From Sphagnum compactum (taxonomy: Eukaryota; Bryophyta; Sphagnopsida; Sphagnales), in contig OZ234495.1 of NCBI GenBank assembly GCA_965153455.1, positions 8,676,875-8,740,874 of the forward strand: a stretch of DNA of 64,000 nt, read 5' to 3'. Of this stretch, positions 23,609-36,200 are shown piece by piece; position 1 is the first letter of the stretch; every line of letters starts with the position of its first letter. The position numbers were made by a program, and so were the translations under genes. The notes below the pieces were generated by a model, which was not told where the DNA came from, did no database searches, and worked only from the letters and a program-made list of their open reading frames with translations.

Positions 23609-26600
23609 CTAAAATGGGGGAGGTTCAATATGGGGTGCAGTTGCAAAATGGCGATGATTTTGATCTCCTTTGTTCACAACTGTTATGCCCCAGGAAGGAA
23701 GCTGGTTAATGAGGGTGGTCTCTAATTCACAGGCTACACTCTTGTTGGCCACCATTACATACAAAAATGGAGTCTCATTTGATTTCAGGTTCTTCCGATG
23801 ATGGATTATCCTGCCCACCAAATCATCTGACTGCCCAACATAAAATCGTCCATCAGGTCTCTGTAGCATATATACGCACGAATGTTTGGTAGTTTTAGGA
23901 GGTGGTAACTGTCGGGGCCCAACCAGTGAGCAATGCAGCTGCATGGCACCAGTGTGAGTACTAAAATGGTTGATCTCAAGAAGTTTTGTCCTGCATATGT
24001 TCTCATAGATAACCATCACATCCTTTATCTTCTTGTCAGGCCCAAATGTATACTCCTTGGCAGTAATGATGCCATCACTTTGCAACTGAGAATCATGACC
24101 ATTTAGCTGCAGTTCCTTGCGTAAATTAAGCATGGGCATAGCTGTACAGTCTTTTTGACCATGAAATTCTTCAATGTTTGAGCACCCATTTTGGATATTC
24201 AACAACTCCTCATTTCCTGCTACCCATATGGTATTGGAAGACACAGGAATATTAATCCTTGTGGAGGAAATTGATTGTAACTTGTAAAGCTCCTCTGCCC
24301 TCTGCACAACATTCTCTGGAACCCCTTCTCTCCTGGCCACCTCAAATGCAAGGCTCTGTCTGCAAGCACCATCAACCAGCTTCCACGTTGGTTCTAGTCT
24401 ACCATCAATTTCTTTGGTCCCCATAGCCATTTGCACAACATTGGTGATCTGTAGCTTCATATCCAGAAGATCATGCAAATGTGTTGAGAGGATGCCCATG
24501 CAGCCAATGCGATCCAGTGACTCTATCACACTGGCTGCAATGAATGTGCCCTTTTGAACCTCCGTACCCCGACACAGCTCATCCACCAGCACCAGGCTTC
24601 TGCCTGTTGCCTCTCCAAGTATTGTCCGTAGCTCAGACATCTCCTGCAGCCAGACCGTGACATTACCATCAGCATCCTCAAAAACAACTGTTTGCAAGTA
24701 AAACCCGATATCAGACAACTTCACTAAGGGATTGAACTCCCTGAGTTGCAGAATCAACATACCATCTGGAATGAGCTCTTATTGTCAGCAGGGCTGTCTG
24801 TGGACATCATGCGCAGCATTACGGCATCCAATTGAGGGATTGTGGCTGCACGAGCTGGCACCATCAACCCAGACAACCCCAATACAGCAGCTGCACAAAC
24901 TGAGCGCAAAATGCTGGACTTGCCTCCCCCATTTGGTCCTGTCAATAAGAACATGTAGTCCATCATGATTGTATTTGGTTCAGCTTTCTCCCGTGTTGGA
25001 TCTTTCCAGTAGGGCACAAGATCTACCAGGTGAAGGCGCTTCTTTGCCTCAGGATTCTTGATGGTGTCTCCTTGGTGAACAAGATCCTCCGATGTCAAGT
25101 TCCTGCTAGTAGTGAGCAATGGAAACACCCAGTTGCGCCTCTTCCCTTCACTCACATGTATGCACAAAGTCTTTGCAATAACAGAAAGGACGGAGATGAA
25201 AATGAGAACATTCATCTTGGCTTTCAACTTGTCTGACAGATCTTTGAGGATCTCAACAACTTTTGAACTTGCTCTGTCAACTGCAGTCTTGTACTCAATC
25301 AGTGCATCTTCGACATCACTTGTTGTCCACCATTCCTCACCTGCCTTCTTCCCCTTGCTATCAAAAGCTGGAGTCAAGCGCTTCATCTCTGATTCCCCCG
25401 GCATCTGTCCCCAAATTGTTGGCTTGAAATTTTTACCTTTAAACCAAACTGCTTGGTTGTCCCGACTGTAGCCAATCTCTGCTTTCCGTGCACTGTACCT
25501 GCTCCCAAGAGGTTTTTGATACCCTTTCACACAGTTCACAATTGGAAGAAAACTGGACACCACTGCATCAGATAGCTTTGCTGCTGTGCATTCAACAGCT
25601 GCAAACTCTTCCTCTGCATGTATTCGCTTCACTCGTCCCCTCCAATGCTCTTCCAAATCACGGAAAAACTCATCTGGAATAGACTCTGCAGTCGTGATGA
25701 TTTGGTCAGGGTCTCCATCCACTGCAAGCACTTCAACCACAATGCTGGCCAACAGCTTGCAATCCTCTACTAACTGCTTCCGGTTGATTTGCAATCCTGT
25801 AACACAATCAGCCCAGAGATACAGGAAGAGTAAGAGATTGTCACAATTACAATCACTACATTCTATCTAAAAGGGACACAATAAGATCAACTTTCAACAT
25901 GTTTAATAAATTCCACGGTTTACTGGTGGGGTTCTTTTCTGCAGTAGTAAACCTGTGGCCAACCATGTAGGATGGACAAGAAGGTCCAAGACACTGCTCA
26001 GTTGAGAGTCTTCAGCCATGTGGATGATGTCTTCTGCAATGTTACGGATGCGTGCAAATTCAATGTGGTTTGCCTCCTTTGCCTCAATCAACTTCATGAC
26101 CTTAGCTGCCGAAACACATGTGAAGTCAGGAATTGAGCTCGTAATCTCTGACAGACGCTGGCAGGCAGCTTGAATGCTGGCGGCAACTTGAAAGGGTGGA
26201 GGGTGGAGCAACAAATTCCGAAGGTATGCGATGCACAAATGACTCGCTTCTGGTGGGAGAGCAACTTTGAGCAAGCTTGGGACGCCTGCAGTGGGCAGGA
26301 TTCCAATCTGCGAAGCAGTACTTACATACAAGGGTCGAGGCCGCTCACCCGGTGGAACGACAATCTCCCTGAAGCACTCATCTTGGTCAAGATCAAAAAG
26401 TTCCCGTACCTTTAAGAGGAGCTCATTGACTGGATTGTTCTCATACCATTCCTGTGGCTTCTGCTGGCACTCTCCCCACAGAAGACCACCAGCACCCCAC
26501 CTCACAACCCCGGATGCATCACTTCGCAGTGACTTATGGAGAAAGAGCCTTTGACATTGCCGAGCTCGCAGTTTCGCAACTACAGCTTCCTCAGTGAGAC

Positions 26601-27675
26601 TGTCTTCTACAGAAACAGACCGCATCATCTCAAGTACCGAGATGAGGCAATACCCATGAGCAGAGCGTGAAATCCCTATCACTGGAACTGGCTCAGGAAA
26701 CTCAAGATCCACATCTGCACCTATGAGACCATACACATAAGGGCTTCCAGGATGAGCATGGCCAGCTACAAACCTCTCTTTGAGCTGTCCTCTGGTCTGG
26801 GGTCCCTGGACCTCCTCCACTATGCAAACAGAAAATCCTTGTCCTGTCAGCATGTCCAGAGCTTGCCGAAGGTTCATGAGAGGGCAACCTGCTTTAGGAA
26901 CGGAAGCTGATCTTGAACCACCCATGGGATTCAAGCCTGCATACTCAACCAACATGCAAGCATCATATCCTACAGCTTCATAAAACTCACCCACTCTACA
27001 AAGAAGAACCTCATGAGGAAACTTCCTCTTGATGGCAAGAAGCTCAACATTCAATCTTGCCTTCATGCTCCCACTTCGCAGAGTCTCGTCCAACCCAAGA
27101 AGGTTGTCATCCTTGAGACGTTTGGCCATCTGTCTCGTCAAAGGTTTCACGCATTCGTCCAGTTTCTGTTTCCACCAGTCGATGAACTTCAAATCCTCGG
27201 AATGCAAAACCTTCTTCGTGTGCTGCTGCTCCTCTTGTGTTGTTTTTCGGCTTCTCGGCAGCGGCAGACACCCATTTCTCGAGAGAACCCTAGACACAAG
27301 AGGAGTGGAGAAGTAGTAATGGTGACAAAGATAAGAAGAAGATGAAGAAGCTTTGAGAAGCTGATGCTCCATCCACAGCCTACTACTGCTACTGCCACTA
27401 CTATACAGCCATTGTGTTGGACTTTCCCATCTCCGGACGACATGGCTTCCTTCTTGCACACAACGAGTGCTGCTATTACCCTTACGCCAGACCTCCTTCG
27501 CCTCTCTCCTCTTCCCCCCAACAACACACTCCTGGGCTGCGAAACACGTCCACACCTGCCGCGTTGTTGATTGCACCATTGCCACCACGGACCGTCGTCC
27601 CCGCGTACGAATTCCCAGGCGAGGAATTGCACTAAACCCCACCAACAAACCGTTGTTCATCCCTGAACAACCCAC
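23609..27675 (-). CDS. MSH1: MSH1, organelle MutS homologue with C-terminal GIY-YIG domain
   Basis: Three exons, 25953-27675, 24763-25796 and 23609-24643, join in phase (CACAG|GTTTAC...ACAG|GATTG; CAGATG|GTATGT...GCAG|GAGATG) to 1263 residues; Arabidopsis MSH1 is about 1118. The first ~150 residues are basic and Ser-rich and fit an organelle-targeting leader. The mismatch-binding GEFYEA lies at about 229-234, followed by LVEYAGLNP, CIVEEVQGP and GHAHPGSPYVYGL. The ATPase has Walker A GPNGGGKS at 861-868, Walker B LVLVDE at 936-941 and STHLHDLL. The C-terminal GIY-YIG-type domain starts at CVYML (about 1175) with FYVGQ. MSH1 is known to suppress ectopic recombination and to maintain mitochondrial and plastid genomes. 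Odd point: the family has many introns in flowering plants (22 exons in Arabidopsis, from memory), but only two here. A second Met at residue 6 is an alternative start. Confidence -1.
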
Positions 27676-28140
27676 TCCACTCTCTCATGAAGCTAGCGAC
27701 ATTTCCATTCCCGCACGAGCACCACCTTCAATTCACAGCCAGAACCAAAAAAACACACACACAGAGAGGAAAGGGAAGAGGGGGGAATGGGGGTCACGCC
27801 AATTGTGAAGACAGATCTCACTCGCTCCTCATCGCGCACACACCTTCTCTTGCACACAAGTTCCTGCACTAAATCCGTCGACCGGCATTGATCGATGGCA
27901 ACGACAACGCCATCGAAGGAAGGAAGCTTTCGCGGCGCAATCTTCTGCTTCTTCTTGTCCTTGTCCTTTCTTTCTTTCGTGTTCTCCTTCTTCGTCTTCG
28001 TCTTCCGTGCCCGTCGTCGTCGAGGGTTTAGGGGTTTAGAAGAGTTCGGAAAGTTCCCTTCGTTCCCTCTATGGGAACTCCAGCCAAAAATGAACCAGCA
28101 CCCAACAACTGCAGCAGCAGGAAGGATGGATGATAAGTGA
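27676..28140 (-). promoter_or_regulatory. MSH1 5' flank with telo-box-like motif
   Basis: GC-rich, pyrimidine-rich DNA directly upstream of MSH1. At about 28,023-28,039 the plus strand reads GGGTTTAGGGGTTTAG, a near match to two telo-box (AAACCCTA) units on the minus strand. A small plus-strand frame starting at 27,895 runs away from MSH1, but nothing supports it as a gene. The role is inferred from position only. Confidence -1.
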
Positions 28141-30355
28141 TCAGGGAAACAGTTTTCTTTTGGGTTCCAGTTCCATAGCTAGCTAACCATGGTGATTCGC
28201 TCAGTTGCTATTTTACAACCTACTCAAGCTGGTTGTTTAATAAGTAGGTAGTAGGGAAAACACTCCTTAACTAAGGTATAAACCATCTACTTACCCAAGA
28301 GTTACCTATTTTCCTACCTATTTACCTATGTACATTGTATAGGACCCTATTTCTTACTTACAGAATGGGGTTCCTAAGTTGAAATTACATCTTAACTCAG
28401 TTGAGGTTCATCCATAACTGAGTCTTAACGGGCTTCCAGTGGGTGCCGGTTCGCTCTGGCTGGGAACGTTGGTTTCTTTGTTTTTTTTTTGTTTTAAATA
28501 ATTTTTGGGCTTGGTTTGGTTTCTTTTTATGAATAGGTAGCTAGGTAGGTTAGTATCTTGGCATTTGTGACAAAACTGAATTTGCGCTGCCACCTTCTTT
28601 AGGGTGGCAGGTTACAAGAGGCAGGCGCTCCTATTATTATTATGATTATGATTATTACGGTACCTATTATTAGATGAGGCGCCTCCCAAGTTCAATTACA
28701 AGTTCAACGAGCCAATATGATTGGCCCATCACTCCCAAAAAAAAAAAAAAAAAAACTTATGGAGGCTCCCCAAATTTAGAAGGTTCTATTTTGAAGTAGA
28801 GAGTTCCTCCCCTTTGGCCCCCCTATATAGGTGAAAGGAGGAGAACATTTGCCAAACCATGTGTGATAAAAGTGCGGTACTATAGAGAATATGTTGGGGA
28901 ACACATTGGGAACTTGAGGAACTCATTGGGAACACATTGAGAACTTAAACAGAACATAGTGGAAACACATTGGGAACCAAGGAAAAATGAAAAAAAATCC
29001 TCCGTCCCCCCCCCCCCGCCCCCAAAAAAACTTAAAAGAAAATAAATCAAGGCACTTTGAGTGCATGCTGAGCCTTTCCATTGGCTGCATGAAATTTCTA
29101 TTTCGCGTCACCATTTTTGGCCTGGGCTAATTAATACTCCCGTTATAAGCCATAAGTTGCTGTTTTCATTTAATTAATGTGGTAATAAGGGAATAAATGG
29201 CGGGTCCAGACGCCAGACTCGTCAATCCAGACGTCCAGTCTTTGTTTTCTTCAAACAAATGTAAATGGGGAAAGTAAATGTTGCTCTCTGCAGTTTTCCA
29301 TGCAAATTTAGCATTATTTTATTTTAATCTATTTTTTAAAATTTATATAGAGTTTTTGAACTTGCTCTTTGTTATGGTGAGAGAAGGTTGCATGAATTGA
29401 ATATTTAAATATGATGTGTTCACAACCTTTTTAAATCAAAGTTTGGTGAATGCAGTCCATACGAGTAATGCATTGTTTAAGAATTATTGGATAATAGAAT
29501 CCATTGAAAAAAAAATAGAATCTAAAGGTTTTCAAATAAAAGGAAAATTGAAATATTCAGGTTTAGGATATTGTCTAGAATCCTTATGATAAAAATAAGG
29601 CATATCATGTCATATATGGCATTTAGATGTGCACCAAAATGAAGTTTAAAGTTACCTTGCTTTTTTATTATTTGTAAGAGAAATTATTTTTTTGTAGGAA
29701 TGATAATTGCCAGCATTGCATCGTGTTTGGAAAGCATATTTGGTGTTGCGCTGAACTCTTTTTCAACATGTTGTCATGCACCTACAAGCAACATGCAACA
29801 TCACTGAATAATGAATGCATGTTCACTTACATGTATTTATAAGAATTTCAAAAAAACATAAAGAATGACATTTGGGATTTTTTTTTTGGATTTATTTGTT
29901 TGAGGTCCAAAAATTGAAGCAAGAAAGTCAATTGTAACATTGATGAAAAAACACATACCTAAATGTAACTTATACTTTCCCATATTGTTGTATGCATGTA
30001 TTTATATGCATGTAAATTTATATTCATTTCCATTATGAAATGTGTTTCTTTTGTTGATTTATTGATGCAAAGATGTGATGCAAAGTTTTAAAATTTTGGG
30101 AATATAAGTATCGAAATGGAATTTGGGTGTTTGCAAGATATTGTGGTTAAATTAATCATCTTCAAAAGTGCAAGGTATGAAATCATTTGGAGTAAGATTT
30201 CTTTTTTTTTTACATACTGGATGTGGAGAGTAAATAAAGTTCTCTTTGAAAACACACATTTTTGATAATAATATGTTATAAAAAAACCCTTATATGTTGT
30301 GAGTGGGGTGAAAGTCTGTGAATCTAGTCAATTTGTTGGTTGTGTAAATGTAGTT
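28141..30355. other. AT-rich intergenic DNA with simple repeats
   Basis: No gene recognised. It holds a poly-A tract at about 28,736-28,755, a short array of ACACATTGGGAAC-like words at about 28,893-28,980, a poly-C tract at about 29,006-29,022, and an ATT/ATG-rich microsatellite at about 28,632-28,658. From 29,300 it is featureless AT-rich DNA up to the Helitron remnant. Confidence -1.
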
Positions 30356-31753
30356 TCATAAGTTGTCCTCACCATGACATTTTGAAAAAAGGCGTTTTAG
30401 TTTATCAAATTCATATTTTGTAAAATGTTCAATGAAAGTCATATTTTCAAAATGAGAAAATCGATTCATATAAACATCTATGTATGAAATCCCAAAATTC
30501 TTGATCTTGTGACAATTTGTGTGTGCATGTGAAGGGGTTTTGAATCTATGTATCTTATAGAAACACTTTTTTGAACTACAAATATTTGTAAACATGTGAA
30601 TGCTACTTCTTGAGGAAAAATAGGTTTATTGATAATAAGAGAGGATATAAGTTGAAGTTGTACTTTAAAAACATATTGTAAGCCCAATCGTTCTACATTT
30701 TTTTAATGTTCCATGTAGTTCATATTTCATAGTGTATTTTTAAAGGTAATATGACCACTATGAAGAGTAATGAATTGGATGTCAAGATTTGCATTCCATA
30801 ATTAAAGCAAAGATGCATGGTATGGCACTACGTTGCAGTCTTTGTGCCTTGGGCGATAATATTCCCATCGATTTGTGTAGTTATTGAATTTGGATTGTTG
30901 GTTTGGTTGCATAGTAAATGGAAATTCATATTTACAATGAGATTTATGCTTGCATTTATTTCCACATGTGTGAAGTTGTTTTTTCATTACTAATTTATAT
31001 AAAATATGTTGCATTGCATCTATGGGTTCTATAAATTTGTTCTTAGTGTTGTCAAATATTGTTGGGACAAATGCTATGTTTTCATTTGTGGTACATTCAG
31101 TGTCACTTTCTGTAATCCATAAGATGATGTGGGCATAAAGTGATCCACATTGTTGAATTCATATCATATGACATGTTTTATATTTCCTAGTAAATGAGGT
31201 GATGATAAAAAAAATTGCATAAAATTATCGACTTTAGAATGAAAAGTACGGTGCATTCTACTAGGCAATTTTTCCAATCTAACAACATATGTATTTGTAT
31301 TGCAATTTTTTCAATGTCAATAATTTCTTCCCATTGAAAAGAGCTTGTTTCATTAGTTGTGAATGTTTTTTTTAAATGTGTCATTCCAAAATTTTCCACC
31401 ATGCAGAATAAATCTTGTAATTAAATTTTGTGCCATCGAGAAGTGCATGATCAAGGCATGTTCTTGAAGTTTCTTTGATTAATTGTAATGATTGTCATAA
31501 ATCATACATATATAATAAATATGGTTTGTATAATGTGAAAGGTGAAAACAATGCACTCATTTTATATCTTAAATATTCATTGAAATGTGTTTTACCATCA
31601 TAAGCACCATGGCCATGTGGGAATAAAAAAGGAAATAGCCCGGCCATTCCCAAAGAAAAATCATTTTTTTTCATGTTTAATGTTGTTTCTTTCATTGTCA
31701 CTGCTTCAAATGTTTGTGGTATATTATCATTTTCCCATTGTTCTAAATGACTT

Positions 31754-31802
<49 letters not shown>

Positions 31803-32150
31803 ATTTCAAAACACATGTCAAATAGCAAAGTTAAATTATATATTGGTTCTGGGACATCCATGTTTGTGAAGGTTGTGTCATGTGTGGTTTGTTTATCAAT
31901 AATGTGTTGGACAACATCTGGCATGAAAATGCACATGCTACTATTTTTTTGTGGTTGTTCAAAAATTGTTTTATATTTTTGGAACCAAGGATTTGTTTAT
32001 ATATTTTGTGAAAACATTGGGCCTATCAAAGTGCTTCTTTCTTCTATTGTGAAAATACAATTCACCATGCCATCCCAACTCAAAAAAAGGACTATTCAAA
32101 AGACTTGTTTCTATGATGTGCCCTATGGTGAATCCCTAGTTTCTTGATTG
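30356..32150 (-). mobile_element. Decayed Helitron (Rep/helicase N-terminal region)
   Basis: Minus-strand fragments in family order resemble the Helitron helicase-like N-terminal region: GLFPFLFPHGHGAYDG (about 31,495-31,700), the Cys/His segment HTCGNKCKHKSHCKYEFPF followed by RWEYYRPRHKDCNVVPYHASLL (30,802-31,014), LQLISSLIINKPIFPQEVAFTCLQI...YIDSKP...RILGF (30,478-30,687) and a further C-terminal piece (30,356-30,595). Stops and frame changes separate the pieces, so it is not functional. I did not find the TC start or the CTRR hairpin end. The Rep HUH and PIF1 motor motifs are not visible here. Confidence -1.
31756..31799. repeat. (TA)n microsatellite inside the Helitron remnant
   Basis: About 22 TA units interrupt the decayed Helitron coding region, between the N-terminal fragment and the FPFLFPHGHG fragment. 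Confidence -1.
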
Positions 32151-32539
32151 CATGTGCATTCCAATGTTAAAAAATGATAATAAATGAATATGAAGTGGAT
32201 GTGTGAAAGTAATGTTCCCATATATGATGGTGGTTAGTATACTACGTAAGGTGCATTTCGAGGTTTATTTAAATTTGAATGACATTTAATGTAAATGTGC
32301 ATGAATTTTTTGTAATCAAAAGTTGTGTAGTTTGCCACTACCATGTTTGCAATTACAGATGGTGTGTAAGTATTATGTTGATTATAAACATCTTTGTATT
32401 TGTCAAATAATGTTTTGTAATGTTTTTTTCGTTTGTCAATTCATGATTCCACAAATTGCACAACTTTGTATTTTTTGAAAAAAGGAAGAGTTTTTATTTT
32501 CCATTTTTTATTCAATTCGTTTTTTGAATGCCATGTTTA

Positions 32540-33015
32540 GTCATAAAGGTTGAAAACCTTCTTGATATCTTTTTTTCACAATATCATATTTCACAAGAAA
32601 AAATCTTATCTTTTTCCACTACCCAAATTCACTAGGTTTTTAGTGAAATAGAACAAAATTGACTAATATGCAACTTATAAAGTTTTGGTCAAAAAAGACC
32701 AATTGATTAGAACATTTGCAATAAAATATTTATTGGTTGTTTTGGATACTCGCATGTTGCACTAGATAATTTTTTTAAAATTATGACATGGATATATGAG
32801 GTCCCAAATTAATGTGACATGGAATAACACACCATGTCATCATATATATATATTCTAATTTGTGGAGTCACGAATTACATTTTTGTCACAACATGTCATG
32901 ACAAATTTACATGTTGTGAAACAAAGTGAAAGTTTTTTTTTTCAATCTTGTCAACAAATTTTTTTGACACCATTTAAGCATGTACATGTTTATGTATTCA
33001 CCATGATGTATTACA
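32540..33015 (-). repeat. Dispersed repeat R1, inverted relative to the copy at 52.5 kb
   Basis: Read on the minus strand, this stretch aligns with 52,480-52,910. Shared landmarks are TACATCATGG, a GTGACTCCA block, a TGCAACATG block, TTTGACCAAAAC, AAAAACCTA and TGAATTTGGGTAGTGGAAAA. Divergence is considerable, with small indels. No coding capacity is seen. Confidence -1.
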
Positions 33016-33248
33016 TATAGTAAAGGAACAATGAAACTTCCCCTGAAGCCGGACGAATGAAGCTTCCCCTGAATCCGGACGGACAATAGCATTAGGCATT
33101 TCTTACTATTCTATTCACAAAAAGAACAGACACACGTGCAAGCGCGCACGTAAGAGAGCAGATGATCAAGAAAGACGGCGAGCGAGACAGTAAGGATGGC
33201 AATTCCAGCTATTTAGATTTTCAAAGAAAACAGACAGACGTGCATGCA

Positions 33249-33266
33249 CGCACACACACACACACA
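33249..33266. repeat. (CA)n microsatellite
   Basis: About nine CA units in the GC-richer insert between the two halves of a compound repeat. Confidence -1.
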
Positions 33267-33446
33267 AAAACACAGATTGAAAAGGTCGTGAGAGGTTGTC
33301 ATCTGCTGCATCTGTGGCACACGTCTGATAGGGCTAGCAGCAGTGTGTACAAGTGTGGTGGGATGGTGCACTTGATGATGCAACCCTGCACTTACACTTT
33401 GTAGAAGTTATATTAAGAGGAACTTGCACATGGCTTCCGCAACTCA

Positions 33447-33880
33447 TTATTTTCCAAGACGATGCGGCTTTGCTTCAGCGGGTAGAGGATCCACATAGTC
33501 TGCATGGTCAAAGTTGTAGAGAATTATCTCCATCAGAATCTCCTCCTCCTCATCACCAGAGCTACTTGCTGCCACATGAGCTTTCAATGTCAACAATCTC
33601 CTGATCTGGTGCAGATTCACGTCATGTGGCAATCCGGCAATAGCAGCAGCAGTAATAGCAGCTTAACGATGTTGTGGGTATAAGCTCTTCTGCACTGCTT
33701 CATCCTGCACCATCGGTAGTTGATCGCACGTACATCATGACCCGTAGCAGTTAGACTTTATACAATATTCTCTGGTAATGAAAATTCTCATTCAAATACT
33801 TACCTGATCGTTGTGTTTGGATGCAACACCAGCGCTGATGATCATATTCAACTTGACGTGGTGCTCCGTATTGTTCATAG
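33447..33880 (-). pseudogene. Two-exon fragment of an unrecognised gene, one in-frame stop
   Basis: Exon 33,804-33,880 (acceptor CTGGCAG|CT, donor CAG|GTAAGT) reads MNNTEHHVKLNMIISAGVAS...; exon 33,447-33,704 (acceptor GTGCAG|GATGAAG) reads DEAVQKSLYPQHR, then a TAA, then AAITAAAIAGLPHDVNLHQ...SSSGDEEEEILMEIIL...PAEAKPHRLGK and a stop. The two exons are in phase with each other, and the second is exactly 86 codons, which argues for a real ancestral gene. I do not recognise the family. The segment is GC-richer than its surroundings and lies within DNA absent from the paralogous repeat at 52.5 kb. The TAA could be a real stop in another transcript, so pseudogene is the cautious call. Confidence -1.
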
Positions 33881-34699
33881 CTGCCAGTTGTTGTGAGCTT
33901 TCCAGGTTCAACATATGTTGGGGGGTTTCTGCATATGAATATGTTGGAAATTTCTACATCGATTCTTGAGTTATGTTCTTATATTCATACAGGTTCAGGG
34001 TGGTTTTTTTGTTTTTGCAGGACTTTGCTTCTACAATCAGTTCACCTCTGTTGTCATATGGGTATAATTGCATGTGATTTCATATTATTCTTCCTTAACC
34101 ACATTGGAAAGTTTCACTCTACATATGTCATCCTTGAGATTGAGCAAAAGCTCATATTTCTGCACAGCAATCTTTGTCAAGGTGGAAGATGAATAGTGCG
34201 GTAAATGAAATTTTGGAGCAATTACCGTAAACCAGTAGCTAAATATTCTTGGTTGTGCTCCTCTGCTCCTTCGCCTTAATGTACTTGATAAGAATTCTCC
34301 CCCTGAACTTTTATCATTTGTCCTTGCATTCCTTTGCATGCAGCTTTTTTCTACAGAGATCACAAATTATCAGTTTCCTCTCCAATCATTGTAAGCCTGG
34401 AAATAAGTCCAAGCTATTCATTATGGCCAAGGACATGAGCCTCCTCGAATGCTTCCAAGCTATTAGGGGGCTGAGGGCAAAAATCTTCATTTTATTCATG
34501 TAATTTCTGGAAACCCTACTAAGCTGATGTTTGTAAACTTCAAGATTGACTTATGCTGATGCAAGTTTATGTGGTAGGTGGAGTGGCCCCAGTATCTTTA
34601 TGAAAACCTGTCATTGAGCAAAGTAACTACGACACCAATATCATTGAGCATCATTTTGTAATATGTACCGTCAAATACACACACCTGTGCATTATGCAC

Positions 34700-34840
34700 G
34701 GGGCTCAAACTAGTATGTTTACAAATTGCATTTGTACAAGATACATGAAGGCATGCATCCATCAAAGATTGAACCCAAAACCTCATAGGAACACACTAAG
34801 GTCTTAACCACCAAACCACTTCAACATTTTATTAATAAAG
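34700..34840 (-). mobile_element. tRNA-derived SINE-like copy
   Basis: On the minus strand, TGGTTTGGTGGTTAAGAC (box A-like) is followed about 30 bp later by TTGGGTTCAATC (box B-like), then a shared tail with TGCATGC and TGTATCTTGTA. The copy at 52,344-52,490 aligns over about 100 bp at roughly 80 percent by eye. This internal promoter spacing fits tRNA-derived SINEs; ends and target duplications are not resolved. Confidence -1.
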
Positions 34841-36200
34841 ATGAAAAAGTTTAACTTTATTATGTTTAGCATTAAATTGTTTAGAAAATTCAAACTTTAA
34901 CAAACATGTATTTTTGCAAATTTATTCGAATGCTACAAATGAAAAGATGATCTTGAAGATTATTTAGTAATGTATTCAAATAAATTATTATAATTTTACC
35001 CAAAAAATTTTACAATGTCTAAAAGAAACTTAAAATAACATTTCATGAATAAGTCAACAAATACATATTTGTTTAAATTGACCTAAAATCTTTGTAAATT
35101 CAATGTGAATTCAAAAGTGCAATTATTACATCTGTAATTGAAGACTACATGAATAGAAAGATAAGGTTTCATATATTGGTTATTGAACAAAATTTATAGT
35201 TCAATTAGTTATATAATAGGATTGTCTTTTGAAAAAAATTCCAAATACAATTAATATATGGTATACATTAATAATGGGTATAAGATTTTTTCTAAACAAT
35301 AACATATGTGTACAAGATAATTATAATAGGTATTAGTTGTTAGTAGGTTCAAGTAGTAGGATGAGAAAAGACGTAATTTACATTGAACGTTCAAAATAAA
35401 GAAGGTACCATTAATGAGTTGTTATTTACTTGGTTAGGACAAAAAGTTGATAAAGGCCAAAATGTAGCAACTCAAGGTCGTTCACTTACTTGGGTTGCAA
35501 TGTACACTTTGTTTATTTTGATTTTGGAACTCAGAAACTTCATTTTATTTATTTTTGAATTTCTTCCCCATAGAAACAAACAAAATTTTTGTTGTTTGAA
35601 TTAACTTTGTGAATGTTAACATGGTTTTCATCAATTGAAATGTGATTTGGTGTTGAAATGTTTGTTGATACATTTCTAAAACTAAATTTGGGCTTCATGC
35701 ATGACATTCCTTTAATCATGCACAATCATTTTCCTTCCCTCATCATTCTACACACTCTCCATTAAAACAAATATATGGTACCAAAATTTAATGCAAACAT
35801 CAAATTTAAACTAAATTTAAGGGGTTTAAATTTGTGGATATTAAAAATTAGATAATAATAAGATGGAAATTTCTAAGTGCACTCATATTTGTAAATTAAC
35901 ATATGTTATAATGTCTTTTAAATGAAAATCCAAAAAATAAGTATTGTGATTTTACTATTATAAAAGTTGCATGATATGTTTTCAAATGAATAATTGTTAA
36001 TTTAGATTATTTAGTTGTTTGAAATTGTTGCATTTCTTCTTCAACAATATAACTTATTTGAACATTTTTATTACATAATGGGGATAAAATATATTAATGT
36101 TCTTTTAATGGATTCTTGATAATGTCATGTGTGCCAAACCATGTTTCATAAAACATGGTGAATGAAATGTTAAATGACCAATAGTTGAAAAGTAGGTGTT
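34841..36200. other. AT-rich intergenic DNA
   Basis: No gene, array or element termini recognised. Reading frames are short and of low complexity. Confidence -1.

Noticed and set aside
27895-28140. 81-residue frame divergent from MSH1
   Set aside because: Low-complexity FFLS- and Arg-rich composition, no homology recognised, lies in a GC/pyrimidine-rich leader region.
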